Below, piece after piece: positions 1 to 8,109 of a DNA stretch of 48,427 nt. The position numbers were made by a program, and so were the translations under genes. Position 1 is the first letter of the stretch. Every line of letters starts with the position of its first letter. Where the stretch lies: the NCBI GenBank assembly GCA_003552625.1, contig PUNM01000155.1, forward strand, positions 1 to 48,427, in the 5' to 3' direction. The notes beneath the pieces were generated by a model. It saw only the letters and a program-made list of their open reading frames with translations. It searched no databases and was not told where the DNA came from. The stretch comes from Ectothiorhodospiraceae bacterium (GTDB lineage: Bacteria > Pseudomonadota > Gammaproteobacteria > Nitrococcales > Halorhodospiraceae).

Positions 1-685
<685 letters not shown>

Positions 686-730
686 TCAACGCCTCGTGGC
701 AGGTGGCAGGTTCGACAAAGGCCGATGGGA

Positions 731-746
731 TGTCGGAGAGCGAACA
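731..746. promoter_or_regulatory. NifA upstream activator site of nifH
   Basis: TGTCGGAGAGCGAACA is an exact TGT-N10-ACA NifA-binding motif. It is about 200 bases upstream of the nifH sigma-54 element, a spacing that requires DNA looping. It is the only exact match in this intergenic region. Confidence 0.8.
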
Positions 747-796
747 AGGGGGCAACATCAAGCAGGAGCGACTCGGCCAGGCGAGGTGGCGCCCGG

Positions 797-1669
797 TCAG
801 AGGTCCGTTTGCAGCTCGCCGGCCTGGTAGGCGAGCGAGAGCGCTTTGTCCTCGCACAGAGCGACGCCGTGCCGGGCCAGGAACCGACGCTCTTTCGGGG
901 TTGCAGTGGGCATTACTGCCTCGCCCTTGGGCTCGCCCGCCTGCTGGCTGATCTCGCTGAAGAGCATCCGCTCCGTATCCCGGGTGAAGCGCAGTCCAAG
1001 CAACAGATAGCGCGCACCACGCCGGCGTGCCTTGAGAAACGCCGGAAGGGCGAACCCCCCCATCAACTCCGTCAGGTAATCGACAAAGTCGGCATCCGAG
1101 GCGATGAAGCTCGGCTCCGGGCGGGGGGTTCCAAGGGGCTTGAAAAGAATTGGCGTTGGCAGCGACGAGCCATCCGCCGCGCCTTCCTGCCAAGGGTGAT
1201 ACCCCACGCCGTCGTGCCGGAAAATCCGGTAACGCGGCCCTTCCTGGATGCGGGCCACCCCCTGGACCAGGGTATGGGGCGTCTGAGCCCAGGCCTCCTG
1301 AAGCTGCGTATCCCGATTCAGGTCCACCACCCAAGGGGGCCTCAGGCGCGCGACAAGATCCACCAGAGGGGCCCGCGTCCAGGCGACCTCGCCATAACAG
1401 ACGTTCAGGAAGCGTTCCAGGTAGGGACGCCCACGGTCCTGCTCGACCTTCATGGCCGCGCGTGAGAATTCGTGCATGAGCACCGGCGACATGGGGCGCC
1501 CCTGATTAAGGGCCAGGATCAGCGCCTCACTCTCCGCCGGGATCGGATCCCCGCTCTCCGGATGGCGGGCCCCTTCCAGCGCCCCCGGCCCCAGTACCGG
1601 GACCCGGGAGCCGTCGGCAATCGCCGTCAGCCACCGCTCCACCTGCTGCTCAGTCAAGCGCACCGTCAT
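797..1669 (-). CDS. SIR2-like domain protein in the nif operon
   Basis: A 290-residue protein, recognised as SIR2-like from weak but ordered motifs. VPVLGPGAL near residue 24 matches the nucleotide-binding 'PfLGaG' of SIR2-type folds. WVVDLNRDTQLQEAW sits where 'iiTTNyDtlle' is expected, but without the TTN. A later block, FIASDADFVDYL followed by YLLLGLRFTRDTERML, matches the 'eDY...lFlGysl.D' region of SIR2_2-type proteins. The catalytic Asn/His pattern of true sirtuin deacylases is not evident, so NAD binding or hydrolysis rather than deacylation is possible. The chosen ATG (1667-1669) has GGGAGG upstream and overlaps the end of nifZM by 20 bases, which indicates translational coupling. 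The substrate is unknown; a role in nitrogenase maturation or protection is inferred only from position. Confidence 0.75.
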   Translation of the reverse strand: MTVRLTEQQVERWLTAIADGSRVPVLGPGALEGARHPESGDPIPAESEALILALNQGRPMSPVLMHEFSRAAMKVEQDRGRPYLERFLNVCYGEVAWTRAPLVDLVARLRPPWVVDLNRDTQLQEAWAQTPHTLVQGVARIQEGPRYRIFRHDGVGYHPWQEGAADGSSLPTPILFKPLGTPRPEPSFIASDADFVDYLTELMGGFALPAFLKARRRGARYLLLGLRFTRDTERMLFSEISQQAGEPKGEAVMPTATPKERRFLARHGVALCEDKALSLAYQAGELQTDL

Positions 1670-2612
1670 GGGGGCCTCCCTGCGTCGCCATCTCGGCCCG
1701 ATCCCTGCGCACCTCGCGCGCCCGCTGCTCCTGGAGGGTCGATCGAATCGTCTCCCGGACACGCTCCAGCGGGACCGTCTCCGGCGGGTGAATCTGCTCG
1801 CAGTACACGACGTGGAGGCCCATCGCCGTCTCTACCGGGCCGACCACCGTACCCGGATCCATGGCGAACACGACGGAATCGAGTTCGGCGTGGAGCTGGC
1901 CTGGCGGGACCCGGCCTACCAGCCCCCCGTGCAGCGCACTCGGGCACTCCGAGTAGCGTTCCGCGGCTGCGGCAAAGCCGCTCGGCTGCGCGGCCAGCTG
2001 CTGGACCAGTTCCTGCGCCCGTGCCCACGCCCGCTCACGCCGGTTCTCTGCGAAATCCTCATTGACCGTGATCAGCAGGTGTCGAACCGTGCGTGTTTCA
2101 CCGCATTGAAACCGCTCAGGATGGGCGTGGTAGAAACGCTCCACCTCCTCGTCCGTAACCGGCGGCACCTCCGCGGCCAGGGCCTGCAAGGCGCGCTCTG
2201 GGACCTGCAGCGTGCGCCCCGGGAAACGAACCTCGTAGAGAGGGGGATCGCTCTCCCGCAGCACTCGCAAGACCTCGCCGAGCGCACCCGGCTCAGCCAC
2301 CACGGTTCCCTTGACTGCCAGGCGGCGCACCGGCGTCACTCGATCACGAACCTCGAAACGGCTCTCCACCCAAGGCGCACTGGCATCGATCAGCTCCTGC
2401 TCCCGGCAGCCGACCATGCGGCCGACCTCAAGAAAGTAGACGCTGTAGATGATGTGCTCCTGAAGGAACGTACCGACATCGCGGACGTAGCCCACCTGCC
2501 CACGCTCGACGAGCAGTTCGCCGCGCTCGGCGCCTGGGAACGTGCCGTCATTGCGCACGTTGCGGGTGACACGAACGGCATCGCCAACCGAAAAACGGGC
2601 ATCCTCAAGCAT
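1650..2612 (-). CDS. NifZ-NifM fusion: nitrogenase maturation factor with C-terminal parvulin-type PPIase
   Basis: A 320-residue protein joining two maturation factors. Residues about 6-78 (FSVGDAVRV ... YSVYFLEVGRMVGCREQEL) are a NifZ domain. Residues about 85-142 are a second, more divergent copy of the same small fold (FEVRDRV ... YEVRFPGRTLQVPE). NifZ aids P-cluster assembly in MoFe protein. Residues about 150-275 match NifM: VRHLLITV, the SECPSALHGG segment and the ETAMGLHVVYCE end are the signature strands of a parvulin peptidyl-prolyl isomerase, which NifM uses to mature NifH. The N-terminal half of ordinary NifM (about 120 residues) is missing, its place taken by NifZ. The ATG at 2610-2612 is preceded by AAGGAG and overlaps nifW by 8 bases. 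One uninterrupted frame runs through both parts. Confidence 0.9.
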   Translation of the reverse strand: MLEDARFSVGDAVRVTRNVRNDGTFPGAERGELLVERGQVGYVRDVGTFLQEHIIYSVYFLEVGRMVGCREQELIDASAPWVESRFEVRDRVTPVRRLAVKGTVVAEPGALGEVLRVLRESDPPLYEVRFPGRTLQVPERALQALAAEVPPVTDEEVERFYHAHPERFQCGETRTVRHLLITVNEDFAENRRERAWARAQELVQQLAAQPSGFAAAAERYSECPSALHGGLVGRVPPGQLHAELDSVVFAMDPGTVVGPVETAMGLHVVYCEQIHPPETVPLERVRETIRSTLQEQRAREVRRDRAEMATQGGPHDGALD

Positions 2613-2943
2613 CGTGCATCTCCTTGCGCCGCCCGATACTCGCCACGGGGATTTCAGCGCTGACACCGCGCGCCGCCTGGCGGTGGATGCGCAACGCACC
2701 CTGCGTCGCTGCATCGGAACCGACAAAGTCGTCGTGGGCTCGTTGCAGCAGGACGCGGGCGTGCTCTGCGGCCGTCACTCCCGCCGGAGGTGGTTGCGCC
2801 GTTGCGTAGTCGTGAAAACGGCGCAGGATATGGAGCCGGTAAACCCGTACCAGCGCCGGGTCGTAGCCAACCCCCAGCGTCTCCAGCCACGCCTCGGCAT
2901 CCTCGAGCGGCTCGTCCACCGGCTCCAGACTCTTTAACCACAT
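2605..2943 (-). CDS. nifW: Nitrogenase-stabilizing/protective protein NifW
   Basis: A 112-residue NifW, the small protein that associates with the MoFe protein and helps protect or mature it. The family block is clear: [31 protein letters not shown] with LH and RFHDY invariants, written here as the pieces [17 protein letters not shown] and [10 protein letters not shown]. The ATG at 2941-2943 follows AGGAGG. It overlaps the nifV stop region by 10 bases and the nifZM start by 8 bases, so it sits in the coupled nifB-Q-V-W-ZM series. The order nifV-nifW-nifZ-nifM matches that in Azotobacter-type clusters (family knowledge). Confidence 0.95.
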   Translation of the reverse strand: MWLKSLEPVDEPLEDAEAWLETLGVGYDPALVRVYRLHILRRFHDYATAQPPPAGVTAAEHARVLLQRAHDDFVGSDAATQGALRIHRQAARGVSAEIPVASIGRRKEMHDA

Positions 2944-4148
2944 GACGCCTCCTGTTCCTCTTGCCCGGCCCCCTGTTCGATCGCGTCGCCAAGCAGGGAA
3001 CGCAACTCGGCTGGGCTTGGCCCTCGTTTGTGGATGACGCACCAGCGCCGCAACCGGGGTAAAAGTCCCCGCGCAACCTCGCGCGACACGCTCAACCCGG
3101 CTGCCCGGCACGCCTCCTGGACACCTCGCGTGCCCGAATGCTTGCCGAGAACCAGTTCGTGGCAGCGGCCCAGCAATGCGGGATCAAGGCCTTCGTAGTT
3201 GCGCGGATCCTTGATCAATCCATCAACGTGGATGCCCGCCTCATGCGAGAAGACCCCCGCGCCGACAACGCTCTTGCCCCAGGGCACCGGCCGTCCCGAA
3301 GCGGTCTCGACCAGTGCTGCGACCTGCGTCAGACCGGCGACATCGACCCCGGTCCGATAGCCGTGGAGCCTCTCCAGCGCCAGCACCACCTCTTCGAGCG
3401 CGGCATTGCCGGCGCGCTCGCCCAACCCGCAGACCGTTGTATTGACGTGGCTGGCGCCGCCGAGCACGGCGGCCAGCGTGTTGGAGGTGGCCAGGCCGAA
3501 ATCGTCGTGGGCGTGCATCTCCAGTTCGAGATTGGTCGCCGCGCGCAAGCGCTGGAACAGTTCCCGGACCGTAAACGGCTCTGCAATGCCCACCGTGTCG
3601 GCGATCCGCAACCGCTGCGCCCCAGCTTCCTCGGCACACCGGGCGACGGCGAGCAGGAATTCGGGGTCGGCCCGCGTGGCGTCTTCACCCCCAACGCTCA
3701 CCGCCAAGCCACAGGCGCGCGCAGCACGCACGCCGGCATCGATCTGGCGCAGCACTGCCCGCCGGTCGATCCCGAGCTTGTTCGCGATCTGCTGATCGGA
3801 AACCGGGATGGATGCATCCACTCCCCCAACCCCCAGTCCGCCGCACGCGGCCAGATCAGCCGGGTGCAGCCGCGCCCAGACCAACAGCCGCGCGCCCAGT
3901 CCGGCACCGGCCAGGGCACGAATTTCGGCGCGTTCCACGGCCCCCATCGCGGGAATCCCGACTTCCAGCTCGGGAACGCCCAAAGCGTCCAATGACCGGG
4001 CGATGGCCAGACGCTCCTTACGGCTGAAGGCCACCCCCGCCGACTGTTCCCCATCGCGCAGGGTGGTATCGTCGATGATCACCCGCCGCTCGCCGGCCGC
4101 AGACCCGGCCCGAAGCTCCTCCGCCCGAAGGGGTGCATCTCGCGTCAT
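2934..4148 (-). CDS. nifV: Homocitrate synthase NifV
   Basis: Condenses acetyl-CoA with 2-oxoglutarate to give (R)-homocitrate, the organic ligand of FeMo-cofactor. The 404-residue protein is a DRE-TIM metallolyase. DTTLRDGEQ is at about residues 27-35, the HAHDDFGLA motif supplies the metal-binding histidines, and [19 protein letters not shown] and GIHVDGL are conserved in the family. An upstream ATG nine codons earlier exists, but the ATG at 4146-4148 has a well-placed GGAGGAG and lies just inside the end of nifQ. It overlaps nifQ at the start by a few bases only through that alternative. It overlaps nifW downstream by 10 bases. Confidence 0.96.
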   Translation of the reverse strand: MTRDAPLRAEELRAGSAAGERRVIIDDTTLRDGEQSAGVAFSRKERLAIARSLDALGVPELEVGIPAMGAVERAEIRALAGAGLGARLLVWARLHPADLAACGGLGVGGVDASIPVSDQQIANKLGIDRRAVLRQIDAGVRAARACGLAVSVGGEDATRADPEFLLAVARCAEEAGAQRLRIADTVGIAEPFTVRELFQRLRAATNLELEMHAHDDFGLATSNTLAAVLGGASHVNTTVCGLGERAGNAALEEVVLALERLHGYRTGVDVAGLTQVAALVETASGRPVPWGKSVVGAGVFSHEAGIHVDGLIKDPRNYEGLDPALLGRCHELVLGKHSGTRGVQEACRAAGLSVSREVARGLLPRLRRWCVIHKRGPSPAELRSLLGDAIEQGAGQEEQEASCG

Positions 4149-4153
4149 CACGG

Positions 4154-4774
4154 CTACTCCTCCGGGCCGAAGCACTCGGCGAAATCGCTACAGGCATCGC
4201 AAGAGGGCGCCCGACAGGTGTAGATCCCGGTCTCCTCGCAGAGCTGCTTGTAGAGGAACTTCTTCCACTTCATATCGCGTTCATTGTGCGCGACCAGGGT
4301 CGGGAAAGCGTCCGCGAGCAGTTGCGACAACGCGCTGCGTGCCGGCAGGCCGAGGTCCTGCCAGAGGTGGTCGCGACCGAGACAGCCGGCAGCGACAATC
4401 TGCGCCAGCCAGAATTCACTGCGGTCGATGCCAGCCCGGTAGCGTTGGATCAGATCGGCCACGTCCCCTTGTTCATCGGCGAGCAGCGGATCCAGGGCCG
4501 GCGGCTCGGGCACCGGTCCCGACGCCTCCCAGCCGGGGAAATGCCGCTGTATCAGGTGCGCGAAATCGTCGGGACCGAGGCCCATGGCCCGGGGCAGTAC
4601 GCTCTGCCCCTGCCACCACGCGGCGATAAGGCGTGCAAGGTGGTGATCGTACGGGTACCCGGCGGCACCGGCGATCAGTCGCTCACTCACCTGCTCCGCC
4701 TGCCCCGGACAGGCCGGGGCGACAGACTGCGGCGGGCTGACCGTTACTGTGCTCGGCACGGCGGAGTACCTCAT
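4154..4774 (-). CDS. nifQ: Molybdenum-delivery protein NifQ
   Basis: A 206-residue NifQ, an Fe-S protein that carries a Mo-Fe-S cluster and supplies molybdenum for FeMo-cofactor assembly on NifEN. The C-terminus carries the family cysteine signature C-X4-C-X2-C-X5-C ([12 protein letters not shown] then AEC), followed by FGPEE at the very end. The [13 protein letters not shown] segment before it is also typical. Its ATG overlaps the nifB stop as ATGA (4771-4774), a sign of translational coupling. nifV starts 5 bases after its stop. Confidence 0.96.
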   Translation of the reverse strand: MRYSAVPSTVTVSPPQSVAPACPGQAEQVSERLIAGAAGYPYDHHLARLIAAWWQGQSVLPRAMGLGPDDFAHLIQRHFPGWEASGPVPEPPALDPLLADEQGDVADLIQRYRAGIDRSEFWLAQIVAAGCLGRDHLWQDLGLPARSALSQLLADAFPTLVAHNERDMKWKKFLYKQLCEETGIYTCRAPSCDACSDFAECFGPEE

Positions 4775-5859
4775 GGCGCCCCTCCCGACGCTAGCGCTTC
4801 GTCAGCCGCTGGCGCCCCAGCCGTCTCTTGTTGCCAGTACGCACGCCGCGCCGCCTCGCGGCGCTCCGCCAGGGCCTCCGTGCTCAGGCCGAGGGCCTCG
4901 ATCTTCTCCCGGGTAAAGGCCTCACGCTGGTCCTCGCCCAGCCGGCCCACCGCATCGGCCCGGCACTGCTGGCAGTGGCTCATCTCGGGAAGATCGCCGG
5001 CACAGGCAGCGCGCAGGCCGAGCATCTCGGCGGGCGTCGGCTCCCGGTGACCGGCCAGGCCGAACGGCGTCCCGTGCTCCGGGTTCGCGATCAACGGCAT
5101 GATGTTGTGCAGGCAGGCCCCTCGAGCGCGGACGGTACGAGCCACCTCCATGAGGTGGTGGTGGTTGACCTCGGGGATCGCCACGGAGTTGACTTTAACC
5201 AAAACCCCGCGGGCAGCAAGGGCTTCAATCCCCGCCAGCTGGTTTTCCAACAGCCGCGCTGCACCCAGCACCCCCCGCCGGCGCCGCTGACCGAGCGGTC
5301 GAACCCAGGGATGGATCCGGGCGCCGATCTCCGGATCGACGGCATTGACGGTGACCGTGACATGCTCGACACCGTTGGCCACGAGTGCTTCGACATGCTG
5401 GGGCAACTCCAGACCATTGGTGGACAGACACAGGCGCAGATCCGGCGCCAGCTCGCGGAGCCGCGCCAGCGTGGCGAAGGTGCGCCCTGGATTCGCCAAG
5501 GCATCCCCAGGGCCGGCGATCCCCACAACCGTCAATTCCGGAATGGCCGTGGCAACGGCCAGCGCCTTGCGCACCGCCTCCTCCGGCTCGAGCACCTCGG
5601 AGACCACCCCGGGGCGCGACTCGTTGGTGCAGTCGTACTTCCGGTTGCAGTAGTTGCAGCGGAGGTTGCACGCCGGGGCCACCGGCACATGAAGCCGAGC
5701 GTAGCGATGGTGCGCGGCTTCGGAGTAGCAGGGGTGGTCGTGGATCTTCTCCGCAGGGGCTGCCGCGGCCGAGCCTCCGAGGGCATCCGCCCCCGGAACC
5801 TCCCCCGCCGGGCAGCCCACTGTGGGTGTACAGCCTGCGGTAGAACAGAGTGCTTCCAT
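4771..5859 (-). CDS. nifB: FeMo-cofactor biosynthesis radical SAM protein NifB (short form)
   Basis: Radical SAM enzyme that builds NifB-co, the 8Fe core of FeMo-cofactor, by inserting carbide from SAM. The radical SAM motif CNLRCNYC (C-X3-C-X2-C) occurs at about residues 64-71, followed by NRKYDC, GIAGPGDAL, LSTNG and the late CQQC pair. The protein ends about 45 residues after that pair, at 362 residues. The NifX/NafY-like domain usual in proteobacterial NifB (about 460-500 residues) is absent. The ATG at 5857-5859 follows GGGAGG. It is first in the nifB-Q-V-W-ZM-SIR2 operon and has a sigma-54 promoter about 55 bases upstream. Confidence 0.96.
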   Translation of the reverse strand: MEALCSTAGCTPTVGCPAGEVPGADALGGSAAAAPAEKIHDHPCYSEAAHHRYARLHVPVAPACNLRCNYCNRKYDCTNESRPGVVSEVLEPEEAVRKALAVATAIPELTVVGIAGPGDALANPGRTFATLARLRELAPDLRLCLSTNGLELPQHVEALVANGVEHVTVTVNAVDPEIGARIHPWVRPLGQRRRRGVLGAARLLENQLAGIEALAARGVLVKVNSVAIPEVNHHHLMEVARTVRARGACLHNIMPLIANPEHGTPFGLAGHREPTPAEMLGLRAACAGDLPEMSHCQQCRADAVGRLGEDQREAFTREKIEALGLSTEALAERREAARRAYWQQETAGAPAADEALASGGAP

Positions 5860-5912
5860 GGTGCCTCCCGCGTTGAGCCGACCGAGGCCGCCGGCTTACC
5901 TACCACCGCCTC

Positions 5913-5928
5913 TGCAAACGGTGTGCCG
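5913..5928 (-). promoter_or_regulatory. Sigma-54 (-24/-12) promoter of nifB operon
   Basis: On the minus strand the site reads CGGCACACCGTTTGCA. The -12 half is a perfect TTGCA, and the -24 half differs from consensus only in its first base. GG and GC are 10 bases apart. It is about 54 bases before the nifB ATG. Confidence 0.88.
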
Positions 5929-6001
5929 AAGCACCCGGTCACAACCTCTCCCCGCAGGCACCGCCTCTTGAGAAAGCCCCCGGAATCGCCCAAAAGGGCC
6001 T

Positions 6002-6020
6002 AAAAATGCCGGGTACCGGC
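6002..6020 (-). terminator. Probable weak terminator after nifA
   Basis: Transcribed from nifA, the sequence is a GCCGG/CCGGC stem with a 3-base loop followed by ATTTTTA. The stem is short (5 bp, all G-C). A second short hairpin (GGGC/GCCC around 5989-6000) follows at once. It would separate nifA from the NifA-driven nifB operon. Confidence 0.5.
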
Positions 6021-6097
6021 CACACAGCCACCCTGGTACCGGAGGGGGACCCCCCCACCCCAAGCCTCGCACGGGGCATCGAGCCGGCCTTTCGGCG

Positions 6098-6113
6098 TGT
6101 TCACTCCGTGACA
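6098..6113. promoter_or_regulatory. NifA upstream activator site 1 of nifB
   Basis: TGTTCACTCCGTGACA is an exact TGT-N10-ACA with extra inner symmetry. It lies about 180 bases upstream of the nifB sigma-54 promoter. Confidence 0.8.
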
Positions 6114-6126
6114 CCGGAGCGCTTGT

Positions 6127-6142
6127 TGTCGCCGATCCGACA
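6127..6142. promoter_or_regulatory. NifA upstream activator site 2 of nifB
   Basis: TGTCGCCGATCCGACA is a second exact TGT-N10-ACA. It begins 29 bases from the first, close to three helical turns, so two NifA dimers could bind the same face of the DNA. Confidence 0.8.
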
Positions 6143-6166
6143 CTCGGCAGAGATGGGGAGAAACCG

Positions 6167-7741
6167 CTAGAAGTTCTTGACCTGGATATTGAGGGTCTTG
6201 ATGCGGTAGGCGATCTGCCGCGGGGTCATGCCTAGCAGGCGGGCCGCCTTGGCCTGCACCCACCCCGAGCGTTCGAGCGCCGCGATGACCCGCTCGCGCT
6301 CGTCGAGTTCCGGATCATTCGGGTCGGGAGCCTGCGGGCCGGCCGGTACGGGCGAGCCGTCGGGTGCCGCTCCCCCCTCGGGAATCCCGGCGAGGGCAAC
6401 CGCCTCCCCATCGATATGACCGTCTTCGCTCATGACCGCAGCCCTCTCGAGGGCATTCTCCAGCTCGCGAACGTTGCCTGGCCACGGGTAGCGCATGAGT
6501 GCACGCACGGCGCAATCCGACAGCCTCAAGGAACGCTCCTGTTTGTTGGCGATCTTCTCCACCAGGTGGCGAGCGAGCTCCGGCAAGTCCTCCAACCGCT
6601 CGCGAAGCGGCGGCATGGTGATCGTCATGACGTTGAGCCGGTAGTAGAGATCCTCACGAAAGGTCCCGTCAGCGACCGCTGCTTCGAGATCACGGTTGGT
6701 GGCGGCCAACACCCGCACGTCGACCTTGCGCGTGTGCGTGCTCCCGACGCGCTCAAACTCGCCCTCCTGCAAAACCCGCAAGAGCTTGGACTGAAAAGCC
6801 GGTGAGATTTCACCCATCTCATCGAGAAACAGGGTGCCCCCATCGGCCTGCTCGAACCGGCCGATCCGGCTCTGGGTGGCACCGGTGAAAGCCCCCCGCT
6901 CGTGGCCGAAGAGTTCGCTCTCCAGCAGGCCATCCGGAAGCGCCGCGCAGTTGAGCTTGACGAAAGCTGCCTCCGCGCGCGGGGAGTTATAGTGGATAGC
7001 GTGGGCCAGTAGCTCCTTGCCTGTGCCGGACTCGCCGCGTAGCAGCACCGTGGTATTCCACTGCGCCACGCGGCGGACCTGGTCGAAGACACTACGGATT
7101 TGGGGGGTCCGGCCCACGACGTTGTCGAATCCGTAAGCATCGCGAACCTCGCGGCGCAGTCGATCGCGCTCATCCACCAGGGCCGCCTGCTGACGCTCCA
7201 CCTGCCCGGCGAGGCGAACGGTTTGCGCGACGAGGTTGGCAACCATCTGCATGAACCGCGAGCGTTCGGCAAGAAGCGCCCCGGCGCCGGCCTCCGGCTG
7301 CGCCGCAAGCACACCGACAGCGCCTCCCGATTCCCCGGCGCCCCGGATCGGGACGCCGACAAAGGGCAGCCCCGCGTCGTACAGGCCGAGGCGATCCAGA
7401 AAACGGGGCTCATCCGCCAGCCGCTGGACAACGACCGGCTCACCCGCAGCGATGATCTCCCCGATCAACCCTTCGCCCGGCCGATAGCTCACCTCACGAA
7501 CAGGGATCTCACCGTGTAACGCCCGGACAATCGACTGCCCCCCTACCGGATCGCACAGGGCAACCATGCCCGAGTGCATCCCGGCGTGCTCGTGGAGAAC
7601 CTCAAGGACAGCCTGCAACGTCTCCCGCAGATCCAGTGAGCGGGACAACACCCGACTGACCTGGTAGAGGGCTTCCAACTGGGCTTCGACGAGGTCGGCT
7701 CGCGCCTGTTCACGCGGCCCGACATCACTCAGTTCGGCCAT
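6167..7741 (-). CDS. nifA: Nif-specific sigma-54 activator NifA
   Basis: Bacterial enhancer-binding protein that activates sigma-54 promoters of nif genes. It has 524 residues: an N-terminal GAF domain (about 22-175), an AAA+ core with Walker A GESGTGKE near 236-243, the sigma-54 contact loop GAFTGA near 283-288 and Walker B GGTLFLDE near 301-308, and a C-terminal Fis-type helix-turn-helix ([22 protein letters not shown]). The linker before the helix-turn-helix is Pro/Gly-rich and has no cysteine pair, so it is not the oxygen-sensing rhizobial type. The ATG at 7739-7741 has AGGAGG six bases upstream; a GTG directly before it is less well placed. No nifL is adjacent. It is divergent from rnfA. 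Confidence 0.97.
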   Translation of the reverse strand: MAELSDVGPREQARADLVEAQLEALYQVSRVLSRSLDLRETLQAVLEVLHEHAGMHSGMVALCDPVGGQSIVRALHGEIPVREVSYRPGEGLIGEIIAAGEPVVVQRLADEPRFLDRLGLYDAGLPFVGVPIRGAGESGGAVGVLAAQPEAGAGALLAERSRFMQMVANLVAQTVRLAGQVERQQAALVDERDRLRREVRDAYGFDNVVGRTPQIRSVFDQVRRVAQWNTTVLLRGESGTGKELLAHAIHYNSPRAEAAFVKLNCAALPDGLLESELFGHERGAFTGATQSRIGRFEQADGGTLFLDEMGEISPAFQSKLLRVLQEGEFERVGSTHTRKVDVRVLAATNRDLEAAVADGTFREDLYYRLNVMTITMPPLRERLEDLPELARHLVEKIANKQERSLRLSDCAVRALMRYPWPGNVRELENALERAAVMSEDGHIDGEAVALAGIPEGGAAPDGSPVPAGPQAPDPNDPELDERERVIAALERSGWVQAKAARLLGMTPRQIAYRIKTLNIQVKNF

Positions 7742-7916
7742 CACGATCCTCCTGATCCAGGAGCCATTCCGCGTACAGCCAGTAAGGTTGCAAGAGTCGT
7801 TCCGGATGGGTGCTTAACCAGTCCCCTGCTCGAGCGGTCCCCGGAGGATGAGCACTCCCGCGGCTTTCATCAGCTGTAGCGTTTCTGACAACGCGATCCA
7901 GAACGGGCTGTTCCAT
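7725..7916 (-). CDS. Possible small protein upstream of nifA, unrecognised
   Basis: An open frame of 63 codons from an ATG at 7914-7916 ending inside the nifA start, overlapping it by 17 bases. The C-terminal half (DWLSTHPERLLQPYWLYAEW) reads like a folded, tryptophan-rich peptide. Against it: no clear ribosome binding site, third-position GC lower than in its neighbours, and the frame covers one NifA site and a possible nifA promoter. I do not recognise a family. It may be chance. Confidence 0.25.
   Translation of the reverse strand: MEQPVLDRVVRNATADESRGSAHPPGTARAGDWLSTHPERLLQPYWLYAEWLLDQEDRDGRTE
7789..7804 (-). promoter_or_regulatory. Candidate weak sigma-54 promoter of nifA
   Basis: On the minus strand the site reads CGGAACGACTCTTGCA. 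The -12 half TTGCA is perfect and GG-N10-GC spacing is kept, but the -24 half has only GG and the final C of consensus. It ends about 48 bases before the nifA ATG, with both NifA sites 70-140 bases upstream. Confidence 0.45.
7875..7890. promoter_or_regulatory. NifA activator site, nifA-proximal, in nifA/rnfA region
   Basis: TGTAGCGTTTCTGACA is an exact TGT-N10-ACA. It is about 150 bases upstream of the rnfA sigma-54 promoter and about 70 bases from the nifA candidate promoter. Confidence 0.78.
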
Positions 7917-7931
7917 GTCCGGCTTGCCACA
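7916..7931. promoter_or_regulatory. NifA activator site, rnfA-proximal, in nifA/rnfA region
   Basis: TGTCCGGCTTGCCACA is an exact TGT-N10-ACA. Its start is 41 bases from the other site, about four helical turns. It lies about 100 bases upstream of the rnfA sigma-54 promoter, an ordinary NifA enhancer distance. Confidence 0.78.
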
Positions 7932-8031
7932 AAAGTGGGCGGCAACTGCCCGATAACGATGCAGGCGCACCCGGGGCCGGTTCTGCGCATTGACGCGCTT
8001 ACGCCCGGTGGAAGCGACGCGCCCGCCCACC

Positions 8032-8047
8032 TGGCACGACTGATGCT
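8032..8047 (+). promoter_or_regulatory. Sigma-54 (-24/-12) promoter of the rnf operon
   Basis: TGGCACGACTGATGCT has a perfect -24 half, GG and GC exactly 10 bases apart and one mismatch in the -12 half. It lies 63 bases before the rnfA ATG. Together with two NifA sites upstream it places Rnf under nitrogen-fixation control. Confidence 0.85.
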
Positions 8048-8109
8048 TGGAATTCGATGCGCCCGGAAGCCCCGACGCGCGATGGGCTCGCTCTCAGAGG
8101 CAGAGACGG

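Larger units (their letters stand above)
5860..6166. other. Intergenic region between nifA and nifB
   Basis: There is no gene in these 307 bases. In the transcription direction (minus) the region holds two tandem NifA sites just after the nifA stop, then a small hairpin with a T tract that could end the nifA transcript, then the nifB sigma-54 promoter. A GC-rich run of G and C blocks (about 6046-6060) has no assigned role. Confidence 0.75.
7742..8109. other. Divergent nifA/rnfA regulatory region
   Basis: These 368 bases lie between the start codons of nifA and rnfA. They contain two NifA sites near the middle, a good sigma-54 promoter facing rnfA and a weaker sigma-54-like element facing nifA. 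A doubtful small frame (7725-7916) overlaps the nifA side. Confidence 0.7.

Noticed and set aside
6046-6060. G5/C7 run near nifB as a hairpin or quadruplex
   Set aside because: The G and C blocks are adjacent with almost no loop, and too few G tracts are present on either strand.
7742-8030. A degenerate nifL remnant between nifA and rnfA
   Set aside because: No PAS- or histidine-kinase-like segment can be read in any minus-strand frame; the space is taken by promoter elements.
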